64,000 nt of DNA from Sphingobacterium psychroaquaticum (GCF_900177625.1 NZ_FXAU01000001.1:312475-376474); one strand, 5' to 3'. Shown: positions 10,547-19,862, counted from the first letter of the stretch. A program made the numbers and translations. The notes: generated from the letters alone by a model not told the origin.

Positions 10547-11548
10547 ATGGCAATCGCTTTAAAATATAGTAAACGATTAAGCAGTTTTTTTCTGGTTCTT
10601 CTCCTCGGTGCAAGTTGCGAGAAAGATGCACAGCAGATGAGTGATTTCGATAACAATAAGTTGAATCTGGTTATCGCTGATAACTTTAACTTATCTAGTT
10701 TTTCCGCTGCACTGCGGAAGAGTGGAATGGATAAGGTGCTCAACGCTGGGGAAGGTCCCTTCACGGTATTGGCTCCTTCGGATGCCGCTTTTATTGCGGC
10801 TGGGTATGCGGGGCCAACGGCCGTATTGAGTGCGAGCAATACCGTGGTATCCCGTATAGCCAATTACCATACGCTGGATGGTAAGTACGAGTTGAACAAG
10901 CTTCCTTTTGCCTTTAATCAGGAACTCCGCTCACGGGGTGGTAAAATGTTCGCTACACATTGGGTGAAAGGGCAAGATACCGTATTGACATTGAATGGTG
11001 CTCGGATATTGTCCACCAATCTTCCGGCATCCAATGGCTTGGTGCAGGTACTGGATCGGGTATTGACCCCGTACGTGCACGATGTGTTGGTGGATGCCTT
11101 AGCGGCCGATGCGAGCATTACCTTGTTTACGCAGGCGCTGCGTACTTCAGGCATGCTGGAACAGCTGCGACAGACGGGGCCTTACACCGTGTTTGCTCCT
11201 GTTAATACAGCCATGCAGTCGATCGGTTATGCATCCGTGGAACAGATTGAAAAGACCGATCCAAAAGTATTGTTGGATCTGATTTCCTACCACATTGTGC
11301 GTGATCGCCGCTTTGTATACGATTATGTATGGAGTGCTGGTCCATCAAATACTGCGCAGCAGGGGATGATGAATGGGAATAGTGTGACGGTCCGGTTGGT
11401 GCCGAATCCAAGCTCGCCCGGGGCATTCTCGGGAATCAGCTTGCGGGGAATCGGTAATACCACAGATGTCCTCTTGACAAAACAGGATATGCTCACAGGA
11501 AATGGAATTTTACATGTAATCAATGGCACGTTGCGACTCACGCAGTAG
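10547..11548 (+). CDS. Fasciclin (FAS1) domain lipoprotein 3
   Basis: A 333-residue lipoprotein (LLGASC, Cys24) with two canonical FAS1 domains: about 40-180 (GPFTVLAPSDAAF, NGLVQVLDRVL) and about 183-333 (GPYTVFAPVNTAM, NGILHVINGTL). It follows the previous FAS1 gene by 3 bp and ends 25 bp before the preferred start of the second TonB receptor. An adhesion or binding role at the outer-membrane surface is likely from the family; the partner is not known. Confidence 0.93.
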   Translation: MAIALKYSKRLSSFFLVLLLGASCEKDAQQMSDFDNNKLNLVIADNFNLSSFSAALRKSGMDKVLNAGEGPFTVLAPSDAAFIAAGYAGPTAVLSASNTVVSRIANYHTLDGKYELNKLPFAFNQELRSRGGKMFATHWVKGQDTVLTLNGARILSTNLPASNGLVQVLDRVLTPYVHDVLVDALAADASITLFTQALRTSGMLEQLRQTGPYTVFAPVNTAMQSIGYASVEQIEKTDPKVLLDLISYHIVRDRRFVYDYVWSAGPSNTAQQGMMNGNSVTVRLVPNPSSPGAFSGISLRGIGNTTDVLLTKQDMLTGNGILHVINGTLRLTQ

Positions 11549-11573
11549 GCTGGCGATTACCTTAAAAAAAGGA

Positions 11574-14500
11574 ATGAAAATGAAGAGAGTAAGAGAAGTT
11601 AGAAGTGTTAGAGAGACGAGTGGAGTGAGAAGTATAAGAATTGCTAAAGGGGTAACCATGGTCTGGGCATTCCTGTTGTTCGTCCTCTTATTTTTATGGG
11701 GAACAGGTGTGATGGCACAAGAGACCAGCGGCGCTTTGACCGGACGTGTGTCCAATAGCAAAGGAGAGCCTTTGGTCGGCGCATCTCTTGTTGCGGTACA
11801 TACGCCTTCGGGTACGCGATACGCTTTGTCGACCGATCGGGATGGGCGCTATACCTTAAATAATCTGCGTATTGGTGGTCCCTACCAGGTGGTTGTTACA
11901 ATGGTGGGTATGGAAGCCGCGGAGCGGAATGATATCCAGGTGAGACTGGGGGCAGCACAGCAGCTGGATCTGGTGCTGAGTGGCGTTGCTCAGGCTTTGG
12001 AAGGGGTGGTTGTCACCTCCCGTGTCGCACGCCAACGGGCTGATGATTATGGCGCAGGCAAGAATATTAGTGGGGAACAGGTGCGTTCGATGCCGACGGT
12101 GAACAGATCGATTACGGATGTCACACGCCTGACACCACAAGGGAGTCGCGACAACAGCTTTGGTGGTACAAATTTCAGGTACAACAATGTGACGATAGAT
12201 GGTGCGATCAATAACGATGCGATAGGGTTTAGTCCGTCGCTCGGGGGACAGACAGGTACCTCAGGGATGGCTGGAAGCAGCACGCGTACCAATCCGATAT
12301 CGATTGACGCGATTCAAGATATGCAGGTCTACCTGGCGCCATATGATGTCAAGATTGGTAATTTTACGGGGGGATCGGTCAATGCAGTAACCCGTAGTGG
12401 AACCAATAAAATTGAAGGCTCGGTATATGGTTATGGCCGAAATGCAGCCTTAACCGGTAAGGATCGTGTGGGGTCGCTGGGAAAAATGAATAGCGATTTC
12501 TACGATTATCAAGGTGGTTTTCGAATTGGTTTTCCGATTATAAAAAACAAATTATTCTTCTTTAGCAATGAAGAGATCACACGTCGTCAAGACCCGACGC
12601 AACTTGCGGTGGGTACGATCGAGACCGCATCTATTCTTAGTGCGTCGGATGCGCAACTTATAGCGCAACAAGCCAAAGATCGGTATGGGGATATTTTTGA
12701 TGTCGGTACAGCGGATATCTATACGAACTGGTCGAAATCAATTAAGTTTTTCAATCGGGTGGATTGGAATATCAACGATCGCCATCAGTTAGCGGTGCGT
12801 AATAATACGATTCGCAGTAAGGCGACACATATGGATCGCGATCAGCAAGATTTTCGTTTCAGTAGCATGGCGTTTCAGCAAACGAATAACCAGAGTAGCA
12901 CGGTCGCGGAGCTAAAGAGCCGTTTTCGGAATAACTTGTCCGGAAATGCGGTGCTGGGATTTACGGTGGTCAATGATCGCCGGGATCCGTTAAGTGACCC
13001 GACCTTGCCGCAGGTGCAGATACAAGGACGCACACCGGGCACAACGATTTATCTGGGCACTGACCGGGAGGCGAGTATCTTTAATATGCAACAGCGTACC
13101 TGGGAGCTGACGGCAAACTTAAATTGGAATTTGGGACGCCATAAGTTGTTGTTCGGAACGCATAATGAGTTGTACGGCATTCGGTACGGTTTTGTAAATG
13201 CCTGGAATGGCCGCGTGGATTACAATAGTATAGAGGATTTTGTTTCCAATAACCCGTATCGGGTGCGCGGTAGTTATAACTACAGCAATAATTCGCGCAA
13301 TTACCTGCTGGATAATCCGGCCGCAGATTTTAATGTGAATATGTATAGCTTGTACGTGCAGGATGAGATTCGCGTGAGCGATCGTTTTCGAGTGACGCCG
13401 GGCTTACGAGCGGATTTTGCACAGCTACCAACGATGCCTACGCTTAGTGAAAAGGTGAAAACTATGGCGGCTGATCCGTACTTTGGAACCACCTACAGCT
13501 ATACACCTATTGCACGCATTAAAAATGATTTCTTGAATAAAGTGCAACTATCGCCACGGGTGGGCTTCCGTTGGGAGCTGTTGGATGATCGTAATTTGGT
13601 GGTGCGCGGTGGTGCTGGTTTATTTACCGGGCGAATTCCTTTTGCTTGGCTTGCCTATGCCTACTACAATACAGGGGATTCTTTTGGTGGATTCGATCAA
13701 CGTGCGGATCAAAAACCGTTTGTTCCGGGCAGTGATGCCATAAAACCGAGCCCAAATGGGTTGGCTGATTTTATTGCACAAAATGGTGCCGATGTAAGCA
13801 ACCCCAATAGTGGTAAAACACAAGTAGATCTCGTGGATAATGGCTTTACATTACCACAGGTATTGCGGGGTAGTTTGGGGGTAGATTATGAAACTGCGGA
13901 CAAGTGGAAATTTACAGTAGAAGCGATGTATACCAAGAACATCAGTGATGTTCTTTTCCAGCAACTCAACAACCAGGATAATCCGCTGTGGTATGGATAC
14001 GATAAAGCACATCGCCAACCGTTTTATAGCGGCACAGTGGACAATCGTTTCTCCAATGTTTACCTGTTGAGTAATACGAATCAAGGGTATCGATACAGCT
14101 TAACGGGAACAGTGAGCAAACAGATCGGTGGTTTCCATGGTACGGCGAGCTATACCTATGGCGAATCCAAGGACCTGAGTAATGGGGTGCGTAACTCCAT
14201 GGAGAGTAACTGGCAGTTGAATCAATCCTTGATACCTAATAATCCGACCTTGGCGAACAGTAATTTTGATATTAGACACCGTATTGTAAGTAGTTTTAAC
14301 TACAGCCATACGTGGCGGGATGCGGGACGTACACAGGTGACCTTGTTCTTCAGTGCGCAATCCGGTTCTCCTTTTACCTATGGTTTGGTGAATGGAAACA
14401 TTCAGGGATTGCCCCAGCAGGTGAGCTTGGTTTATATTCCGGAATCGATGGAAGCCGTTCGTTATTTCAAAGACATTGCGGGCGGACAAACGGCACAACA

Positions 14501-14906
14501 GCAAGCAGATGCTTTCAATAAGTTTATTGATGGTAACGAATACCTGAGCAGTCGTCGTGGTGACTTTACGGAACGAAATAAAGGACGTACGCCATGGAAT
14601 GTACAGGCGGATGTGCGTATTGCGCACGATTTATATATCGGTAAATCAAAGGGACAGTTTATTACGTTTTCGGCGGATATTATGAATGTTACGAATCTGT
14701 TGTATAAAAAATGGGGTGTACAATATTTTTCACCCAATACATTTAATTCAACAAGCAGTGTGGGGCTTACGCCAACGCTGTTCGGACCGCAGCAGAATGC
14801 GGATAGCTGGCCGGTGTTTACATTCAGGGATCCAGGATCACCTTATAGTATAGACTATTTTAATAGTCGTGCACAGGTGCAATTTGGAGTTCGATATACT
14901 TTTTAA
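11574..14906 (+). CDS. Oar-like TonB-dependent outer-membrane protein
   Basis: About 1110 residues. A beta-sandwich carboxypeptidase-regulatory domain (ALTGRVSNSKGEPLVGASL) follows the signal peptide. The plug-like region has the Oar-type core FRYNNVTIDGAINND and GGSVNAVTRSGTNKIEGSV, and the large barrel ends VQFGVRYTF. Oar-type proteins are TonB-linked and at least one (Myxococcus) is implicated in protein export. The open frame extends upstream to 11523, inside the previous gene; I chose the ATG at 11574. The N-terminus is odd: about 25 residues rich in Arg, Val, Glu and Ser (KRVREVRSVRETSGVRSIR) precede the hydrophobic core. These are encoded by a purine-rich, repeat-like DNA stretch. Substrate unknown. 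Confidence 0.9.
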   Translation: MKMKRVREVRSVRETSGVRSIRIAKGVTMVWAFLLFVLLFLWGTGVMAQETSGALTGRVSNSKGEPLVGASLVAVHTPSGTRYALSTDRDGRYTLNNLRIGGPYQVVVTMVGMEAAERNDIQVRLGAAQQLDLVLSGVAQALEGVVVTSRVARQRADDYGAGKNISGEQVRSMPTVNRSITDVTRLTPQGSRDNSFGGTNFRYNNVTIDGAINNDAIGFSPSLGGQTGTSGMAGSSTRTNPISIDAIQDMQVYLAPYDVKIGNFTGGSVNAVTRSGTNKIEGSVYGYGRNAALTGKDRVGSLGKMNSDFYDYQGGFRIGFPIIKNKLFFFSNEEITRRQDPTQLAVGTIETASILSASDAQLIAQQAKDRYGDIFDVGTADIYTNWSKSIKFFNRVDWNINDRHQLAVRNNTIRSKATHMDRDQQDFRFSSMAFQQTNNQSSTVAELKSRFRNNLSGNAVLGFTVVNDRRDPLSDPTLPQVQIQGRTPGTTIYLGTDREASIFNMQQRTWELTANLNWNLGRHKLLFGTHNELYGIRYGFVNAWNGRVDYNSIEDFVSNNPYRVRGSYNYSNNSRNYLLDNPAADFNVNMYSLYVQDEIRVSDRFRVTPGLRADFAQLPTMPTLSEKVKTMAADPYFGTTYSYTPIARIKNDFLNKVQLSPRVGFRWELLDDRNLVVRGGAGLFTGRIPFAWLAYAYYNTGDSFGGFDQRADQKPFVPGSDAIKPSPNGLADFIAQNGADVSNPNSGKTQVDLVDNGFTLPQVLRGSLGVDYETADKWKFTVEAMYTKNISDVLFQQLNNQDNPLWYGYDKAHRQPFYSGTVDNRFSNVYLLSNTNQGYRYSLTGTVSKQIGGFHGTASYTYGESKDLSNGVRNSMESNWQLNQSLIPNNPTLANSNFDIRHRIVSSFNYSHTWRDAGRTQVTLFFSAQSGSPFTYGLVNGNIQGLPQQVSLVYIPESMEAVRYFKDIAGGQTAQQQADAFNKFIDGNEYLSSRRGDFTERNKGRTPWNVQADVRIAHDLYIGKSKGQFITFSADIMNVTNLLYKKWGVQYFSPNTFNSTSSVGLTPTLFGPQQNADSWPVFTFRDPGSPYSIDYFNSRAQVQFGVRYTF

Positions 14907-14916
14907 CAAACTATTT

Positions 14917-17073
14917 ATGGAAAGATATAATCATTTTTTGCTCTTGTTTCTAGCGCTCGTGATAGGAACGGTAAGTTGTGAGAAAAAGGAAGATGTACCA
15001 CCTCAGGTGGAATTAAAGGTGACGAGCTATTATCCGAATTCGGGTAAGGCAGGAACGTTGGTCACCATTGAGGGGGAAGGATTTGGGACGTCGATTGGCG
15101 ATTATCAGGCGACAATTGGGGGGAAGTCAGCGGAAGTAATCAGTGCAACAGCGACGGCACTCGTGTTGCGTATGCCGGTGGGCGCTGCGTCCGGAAATTT
15201 GGACGTGAAATACCGGGATAAAGTACTGCCTATCGGAACATATACCTATCAAGACCTGAGCGTGGTTCGGGTGTTTCCGACCAATGGGCCGGCCGGCTCT
15301 CAGATTCGCATCGGCGGGGCTGGTTTTGGAAGTGTTGAAAGCCCGGCTGCGGTGTATATCAATTATAAGAAAGCCTTGGTGGTTAGCTTAACGGATACGT
15401 TGATTGTAGCGGAGGTGCCGAATGAAGCGGGAACAGGTGCTGTAATGGTCAAGGTTGATGGCAAGGAAGCAAAAGGGCAAAATTTTATCTATCAGGCGAT
15501 TCATAGCATTAAACCGTTAACCGGGGGGAAGGGAACGAATGTGGTGATCACCGGGGAAGGATTTGAGGCCCTGGCTGCGAATAATAAGGTGGAGTTCAAC
15601 GGTCAGATGGCAACGATTGTAGAAGCAACACCGGAGCGCTTGGTGGTGCGTGCCCCGGAAGGGGTAACGACGGGTGCTTTATCGGTGAGTATCAATGAGC
15701 AGAAAACAACGGGCCCGACCTTCACGGTCGTTGATAAACCGGTTATACAGACAGTAACGCCGCTTAGCGGACCCAAAGGAACGGAGATGGTGATTACGGG
15801 GTCGTTGTTTAGCAAGTTGTTGGATGAGAATAGTGTATACATCAACAATGTATTGGTTCCATTGGCGGAGGCAACAGAAAATCAATTGAAGCTTATCGTT
15901 CCTGGGGGAACCGGTTCTGGTGCGATTCGCGTTGTGGTGAATGATCAAGCAAGTACGGGACCGCTGTTTAAAGATCAAACGCTAGGGATCTCCTCGGTAA
16001 GCCCGGATAACGGCCTTACGGGAACAGCGGTGACCATCAAAGGAACAGGTTTTAGCGCGGTAGCGCTGGAAAATAAAGTGTATTTCAACGGTGTGTTGGC
16101 TGCTGTGAAAACAGCAACGGAGACCTCCTTGGTGCTGGATGCACCAGCAGGATTGACTACCGGTGATATTAAGGTCGTGGTGGGTGGCCAAGAGGCGGTA
16201 TCGCCCAAACCTTTCCGGAGAGCCGGGATCATGACCTTGATCGGTGGCCCATCGAGCAATGCATTGAGTAATAATTTAGGTAGTATAGCTGTCGATCAGC
16301 AAGGAAACGTTTACGTGACAGATGCTGCAGAAAAGGTGGTGAAGAAGATAACACCGTCGGGTGACCTATCAATTTTAAAGGTTAATGGTCAAGATGCGAC
16401 CTTTGGTATGCCGTCCGGTATTGTGATCGATAAGCAGAATAATATTTATATAGGTGATCAGACGGCGAACCAGATCATCAAAATTACAGCTGGCGGACAA
16501 CGGTCGGTTTACGCGAGTGGTTTCTCTCCGGGTAAATTAACGATCGATAATGCAGGTGTCCTTTATGTGAATGTAGCGGGATTTTCTGCGGGCATGAATC
16601 GGGTGAATAATACAGGGAACTATTCGAAGATTAATGGACCGAGCTGGGTAAGTGCACGACCGGCAGTGGATGCGTCAGGTGCTATATATTGGGCAGATCA
16701 AAACTCGAATAGTGGCAATGGTGTTGCTCGTCGTGATGTCAGCGGCACGCAGAATATCAACTGGGTGGGGTACTCCGAAGGCGGGTATCAAGATGGTATT
16801 GGATCGAATGCTTACTTCAACGGAATAAATGGTATAGTAATTTATCAAGGTACGAAGATGTATGTGGCAGATACCTATAACAGTGCAGTTCGGGAAGTGG
16901 ATATGGCTACACGTCGGGTGACGACCATCTTCAAAGGAGCTGGTTTTGGTTTTGTTGATGGTTCGTTGCAAGTAGCGAAATTTGCGGCGATCAGCGATAT
17001 TGCGGTGGATAATGAGGGGAATATATATTTGTTGGATCCCAACAATAAGGCGATCCGCAAGCTTTTCTTTTAG
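14917..17073 (+). CDS. IPT/TIG and NHL repeat lipoprotein
   Basis: A 718-residue lipoprotein (lipobox GTVSC, Cys21). Five consecutive IPT/TIG immunoglobulin-like domains span about residues 28-445. Each opens with a segment such as YYPNSGKAGTLVTIEG, VFPTNGPAGSQIRIGG, IKPLTGGKGTNVVITG, VTPLSGPKGTEMVITG or VSPDNGLTGTAVTIKG. An NHL-type propeller follows (about 447-718) with repeats such as IAVDQQGNVYVTD, IVIDKQNNIYIGD and IAVDNEGNIYLLD. The open frame extends to 14869 inside the receptor gene; the ATG at 14917 gives a clean lipoprotein signal. It is the last gene of the locus, followed by a terminator. The architecture suits an extracellular scaffold or sugar/protein binder. Confidence 0.9.
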   Translation: MERYNHFLLLFLALVIGTVSCEKKEDVPPQVELKVTSYYPNSGKAGTLVTIEGEGFGTSIGDYQATIGGKSAEVISATATALVLRMPVGAASGNLDVKYRDKVLPIGTYTYQDLSVVRVFPTNGPAGSQIRIGGAGFGSVESPAAVYINYKKALVVSLTDTLIVAEVPNEAGTGAVMVKVDGKEAKGQNFIYQAIHSIKPLTGGKGTNVVITGEGFEALAANNKVEFNGQMATIVEATPERLVVRAPEGVTTGALSVSINEQKTTGPTFTVVDKPVIQTVTPLSGPKGTEMVITGSLFSKLLDENSVYINNVLVPLAEATENQLKLIVPGGTGSGAIRVVVNDQASTGPLFKDQTLGISSVSPDNGLTGTAVTIKGTGFSAVALENKVYFNGVLAAVKTATETSLVLDAPAGLTTGDIKVVVGGQEAVSPKPFRRAGIMTLIGGPSSNALSNNLGSIAVDQQGNVYVTDAAEKVVKKITPSGDLSILKVNGQDATFGMPSGIVIDKQNNIYIGDQTANQIIKITAGGQRSVYASGFSPGKLTIDNAGVLYVNVAGFSAGMNRVNNTGNYSKINGPSWVSARPAVDASGAIYWADQNSNSGNGVARRDVSGTQNINWVGYSEGGYQDGIGSNAYFNGINGIVIYQGTKMYVADTYNSAVREVDMATRRVTTIFKGAGFGFVDGSLQVAKFAAISDIAVDNEGNIYLLDPNNKAIRKLFF

Positions 17074-17098
17074 CGATTTAGTCTAGTTTATATTGTGA

Positions 17099-17132
17099 AC
17101 CGGCCCAATCTTTAGAATGGGTCGGTTTTTTT
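17099..17132 (+). terminator. Rho-independent terminator of the FAS1/TonB locus
   Basis: Inverted repeat ACCGGCCCA (17099-17107) and TGGGTCGGT (17118-17126), with one G-T wobble and a 10-nt loop, followed directly by a run of T. It lies 26 bp after the IPT/NHL stop codon and marks the end of the transcription unit. Confidence 0.85.
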
Positions 17133-17144
17133 CTTTAAACTTAG

Positions 17145-17162
17145 TACTTTTGTAGCGCTACA
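17145..17162 (+). promoter_or_regulatory. Promoter -7 element and 12-bp palindrome upstream of the ZIP gene
   Basis: TACTTTTG (17145-17152) fits the Bacteroidota -7 consensus TAnnTTTG, about 40 bp before the start codon. It runs into a perfect 12-bp palindrome TGTAGCGCTACA (17151-17162) that would cover the transcription start. A repressor site there is plausible for a metal transporter gene, but the binding protein is unknown. No good -33 TTG is seen at the right spacing. Confidence 0.5.
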
Positions 17163-17192
17163 TCAACATCAAAACCAGGTAGTGCCAATAGC

Positions 17193-18011
17193 ATGATAGA
17201 ATCCGTAATCGCATATTTTGAAACCATTGATCCCATATTAGCGGCGTTATATGCCACGTTGTTTACTTGGTTGGTAACCGCGCTGGGAGCTGCATTTGTC
17301 TTCTTCTTTAAGGAGATGAACAAAAATGTGCTGGATGGTATGCTGGGTTTTACAGGTGGGGTGATGGTCGCAGCGAGTGTGTGGAGTTTATTGATTCCGG
17401 CTATTGATATGAGTGAGGGGGAAGGGTTTGTGCAAGTGGTTCCCGCAGTGCTTGGATTTATAATGGGAGCAGGCTTTCTGTTTTCGATTGATAAGATTTT
17501 ACCACATTTACATGTTAACTTCCAAAAGGTAGAAGGGGTGAAGACACCGTGGCAGAAGACGACGTTAATGATTCTAGCCATTACGTTGCATAATATTCCG
17601 GAAGGACTAGCCGTGGGCGTACTTTTTGGGGGTGTGGCTGCGGGTATTCCAGAAGCAACTATTGGGGGAGCGGTTGTATTGGCTATCGGTATTGGTCTAC
17701 AAAATTTTCCGGAAGGTATTGCTGTTGCCATGCCATTACGTCGTATGGGACTGAGTCGCCGGAAGAGCTTTTTCTATGGACAAGCTTCCGCTATTGTAGA
17801 ACCCATCGCTGGGGTCGTGGGGGCGTTAGCGGTTACGACGTTTACGCCGATACTGCCGTACGCCTTGGCGTTTGCTGCGGGCGCTATGATTTTTGTAGTG
17901 GTCGAGGAGGTCATCCCGGAAGCACAGCAAAACAAAAGCTCTGATATCGCCACGCTGGGTTTTATCGTCGGGTTTATCATTATGATGACGCTTGACGTAG
18001 CGCTGGGATAG
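17193..18011 (+). CDS. ZIP family divalent metal transporter
   Basis: A 272-residue multipass inner-membrane protein of the ZIP family (GufA/ZupT-like subgroup). About eight hydrophobic helices are readable. The family's metal-site signatures are present: HNIPEGLAVG (His133 onwards) in TM4 and QNFPEGIAVAMP (about 170) in TM5, plus VVEEVIPEAQ in a later helix. Such proteins import zinc or other divalent cations without ATP. The gene is monocistronic, preceded by its own promoter and convergent with a GNAT gene 42 bp downstream. Metal specificity cannot be read from the sequence. Confidence 0.92.
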   Translation: MIESVIAYFETIDPILAALYATLFTWLVTALGAAFVFFFKEMNKNVLDGMLGFTGGVMVAASVWSLLIPAIDMSEGEGFVQVVPAVLGFIMGAGFLFSIDKILPHLHVNFQKVEGVKTPWQKTTLMILAITLHNIPEGLAVGVLFGGVAAGIPEATIGGAVVLAIGIGLQNFPEGIAVAMPLRRMGLSRRKSFFYGQASAIVEPIAGVVGALAVTTFTPILPYALAFAAGAMIFVVVEEVIPEAQQNKSSDIATLGFIVGFIIMMTLDVALG

Positions 18012-18053
18012 TTTCATGGTCCTCATCCCGCTGTATCTGTTTACAGCAGCAGG

Positions 18054-18581
18054 TTACGCAATACGCTTGCCCAGAATGGTTAAGCCGCGTTCAATGCCAT
18101 CCAGATTGGCAATATTGGGCATCTGTGCCCATGTCTCAAAACCGTATTTTGCAAAGAGCTTCAAACTAATTTCATTATGGGTAAAGATGAACGCTAAAAT
18201 TGTTTTCACGCCAAAAGAAGGTGCCTTCGCTAAGGCATACTCCAAGGCCTTTGTACCCACGCCTTGCCCGCGGGTAGATTCATCCAGGTAGATGCTGATC
18301 TCTACCGTGGCATCGTAAGCGGGGCGCCCATAGAAGGACTGAAAGCTGACCCAACCTATGATTTTTCCTGTCGTATCCTCGATTACCCAAAGGGGTCTTT
18401 TTTCGGGAGAATGTTCTTGAAACCAAGGAATGCGGCTTTCAACGGTTACAGGTTCGGTATCTGCGGTCACCAAGCGCGATGGAACTGTCGAGTTGTAAAT
18501 CGAAACAACGATCGGTAAATCATCGCGTGTAGCATCTCTAAAAATCAGGTTATTGCTGGTGTTGGTGCCCGGTATTTCCAT
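18054..18581 (-). CDS. GNAT N-acetyltransferase, phosphinothricin acetyltransferase-like
   Basis: A 175-residue cytoplasmic acetyl-CoA-dependent N-acetyltransferase. The opening RDATRDDLPIVVSIYN, the central GWVSFQSFYGRPAYDATVEISIYLDES and the acetyl-CoA loop RGQGVGTKAL (about 115-124) match the Pat/Bar subgroup. Chromosomal members usually acetylate small amino-acid-like substrates, such as methionine derivatives, so herbicide resistance should not be assumed. Transcribed toward the ZIP gene and divergent from the alcohol dehydrogenase. Confidence 0.9.
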   Translation of the reverse strand: MEIPGTNTSNNLIFRDATRDDLPIVVSIYNSTVPSRLVTADTEPVTVESRIPWFQEHSPEKRPLWVIEDTTGKIIGWVSFQSFYGRPAYDATVEISIYLDESTRGQGVGTKALEYALAKAPSFGVKTILAFIFTHNEISLKLFAKYGFETWAQMPNIANLDGIERGLTILGKRIA

Positions 18582-18729
18582 TTCTTTCTTGCTGTTGGGA
18601 TAATATATGGAGACGAATTTAGAAAGAAAAAATTAATTCTACTGAAAATCTATCGCAGACATATCGTAAATTAGTGTCAAGCTAAATCGGCTTATTGCTA
18701 TATTGTTTACTATCTAAAAACGAAAAATA

Positions 18730-19785
18730 ATGCATACAATTTCTGTAAAAGCTTTTGGTACAGATGCACCGGCTTCCGCACTGCATCAAATGCAAATTGA
18801 TCGTCGTGAGACAACCGACAATGATGTAGAGATTGATATCCTATATTGTGGTGTTTGTCACTCTGACTTGCATACAGCCCGCAACGAATGGCGTGGCACC
18901 GTGTATCCGAATGTTCCGGGACATGAAATCGTGGGACGTGTGACGAAAGTGGGGCCTAACGTTTCAAAATTTAAAGTAGGAGACTTGGCTGCTGTGGGGT
19001 GTATGGTGGATAGCTGCCGGGAATGTGAACAGTGTAAAAAGGGAAGTGAGCAGTATTGCGAAAAAGGTAATATTCAAACCTATAATGGTGCGGATAAACA
19101 CTTGAATAAACAGACGTTTGGCGGTTATTCTGAACGTATTGTTGTGGATCAGGATTTCGTGCTACGGGTGCCCGCAAATTTGGATTTGGCGGCCGCAGCA
19201 CCTTTGTTGTGTGCCGGTGTGACGACTTGGTCGCCCTTGAAACACTGGCAGGTGGGACCCGGCCAAAAGGTAGGGATTGTTGGTATCGGAGGTTTGGGAC
19301 ATATGGGGGTTAAGCTTGCCAAAGCAATGGGCGCGCATGTGGTCGTGATTACCACATCACAATCAAAGGTGGAGGATGCAAAACGCTTAGGCGCTGATGA
19401 AGTAATCTTATCGACCGATGAGGCGCAGATGAAAGCGCATGCCAATACACTCCATTTTGTGTTAGACTGTGTGTCGGCGCAGCATGATGTGAATGCATAT
19501 CTGAAACTGTTGAAAGTGGATGGTACATTGGCTTTGGTCGGTGCGCCGGAACATCCGCTGCCAATCGCACCATTTAGCTTGATTCCTGCACGTAAGAACT
19601 TCGCCGGATCGACCATCGGAAGTATCCAAGAAACACAAGAAATGCTGGACTTCTGTGGCGAACATAACATCACCTCGGATATCGAATTGATTAACATGCA
19701 AGACATCAATGAAGCGTATGAACGCCTATTAAAAGGAGAGGTGAAGTATCGCTTTGTGATTGATATGCAAAGCTTAAAAGGGTAG
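18730..19785 (+). CDS. Zinc-dependent NAD(P) alcohol dehydrogenase, YahK-like
   Basis: A 351-residue medium-chain dehydrogenase/reductase of the cinnamyl-alcohol/YahK (aldehyde reductase) subgroup. Catalytic zinc ligands are visible in CGVCHSDLHT (Cys43) and GHE (His65). Structural zinc cysteines sit at 96, 99, 102 and 110. The Rossmann motif GIGGLGHMGVKLAK lies at about 180. Members usually reduce aldehydes with NADPH. Monocistronic, convergent with the MutS-like gene, with a hairpin between them. Substrate not predictable. Confidence 0.93.
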   Translation: MHTISVKAFGTDAPASALHQMQIDRRETTDNDVEIDILYCGVCHSDLHTARNEWRGTVYPNVPGHEIVGRVTKVGPNVSKFKVGDLAAVGCMVDSCRECEQCKKGSEQYCEKGNIQTYNGADKHLNKQTFGGYSERIVVDQDFVLRVPANLDLAAAAPLLCAGVTTWSPLKHWQVGPGQKVGIVGIGGLGHMGVKLAKAMGAHVVVITTSQSKVEDAKRLGADEVILSTDEAQMKAHANTLHFVLDCVSAQHDVNAYLKLLKVDGTLALVGAPEHPLPIAPFSLIPARKNFAGSTIGSIQETQEMLDFCGEHNITSDIELINMQDINEAYERLLKGEVKYRFVIDMQSLKG

Positions 19786-19834
19786 CAATCTTATTTACGA
19801 CGTAAAGACTGGGGTTGCCCCGTTTTATTAGAAG

Positions 19835-19862
19835 TAAAGGGTGCCTGTAAGGGCACCCTTTA
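19835..19862. terminator. Bidirectional hairpin between convergent genes
   Basis: Perfect 11-bp inverted repeat TAAAGGGTGCC (19835-19845) / GGCACCCTTTA (19852-19862) with a 6-nt loop, in the 128-bp gap between the alcohol dehydrogenase (plus) and the MutS-like gene (minus). No long T-run follows, but position and stem strength suggest it terminates both transcripts. Confidence 0.65.

Noticed and set aside
14100..14627. 175-codon minus-strand frame inside the Oar-like receptor
   Set aside because: Antisense shadow of a strong coding region; no domain or signal.
17141..17731. 196-codon minus-strand frame opposite the ZIP gene
   Set aside because: Antisense to a well-supported ZIP transporter; Pro/Thr/Ala-rich shadow translation.
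18054..18581. Phosphinothricin (herbicide) resistance gene
   Set aside because: Similarity is to the broad Pat-like GNAT family; chromosomal members usually act on other substrates.
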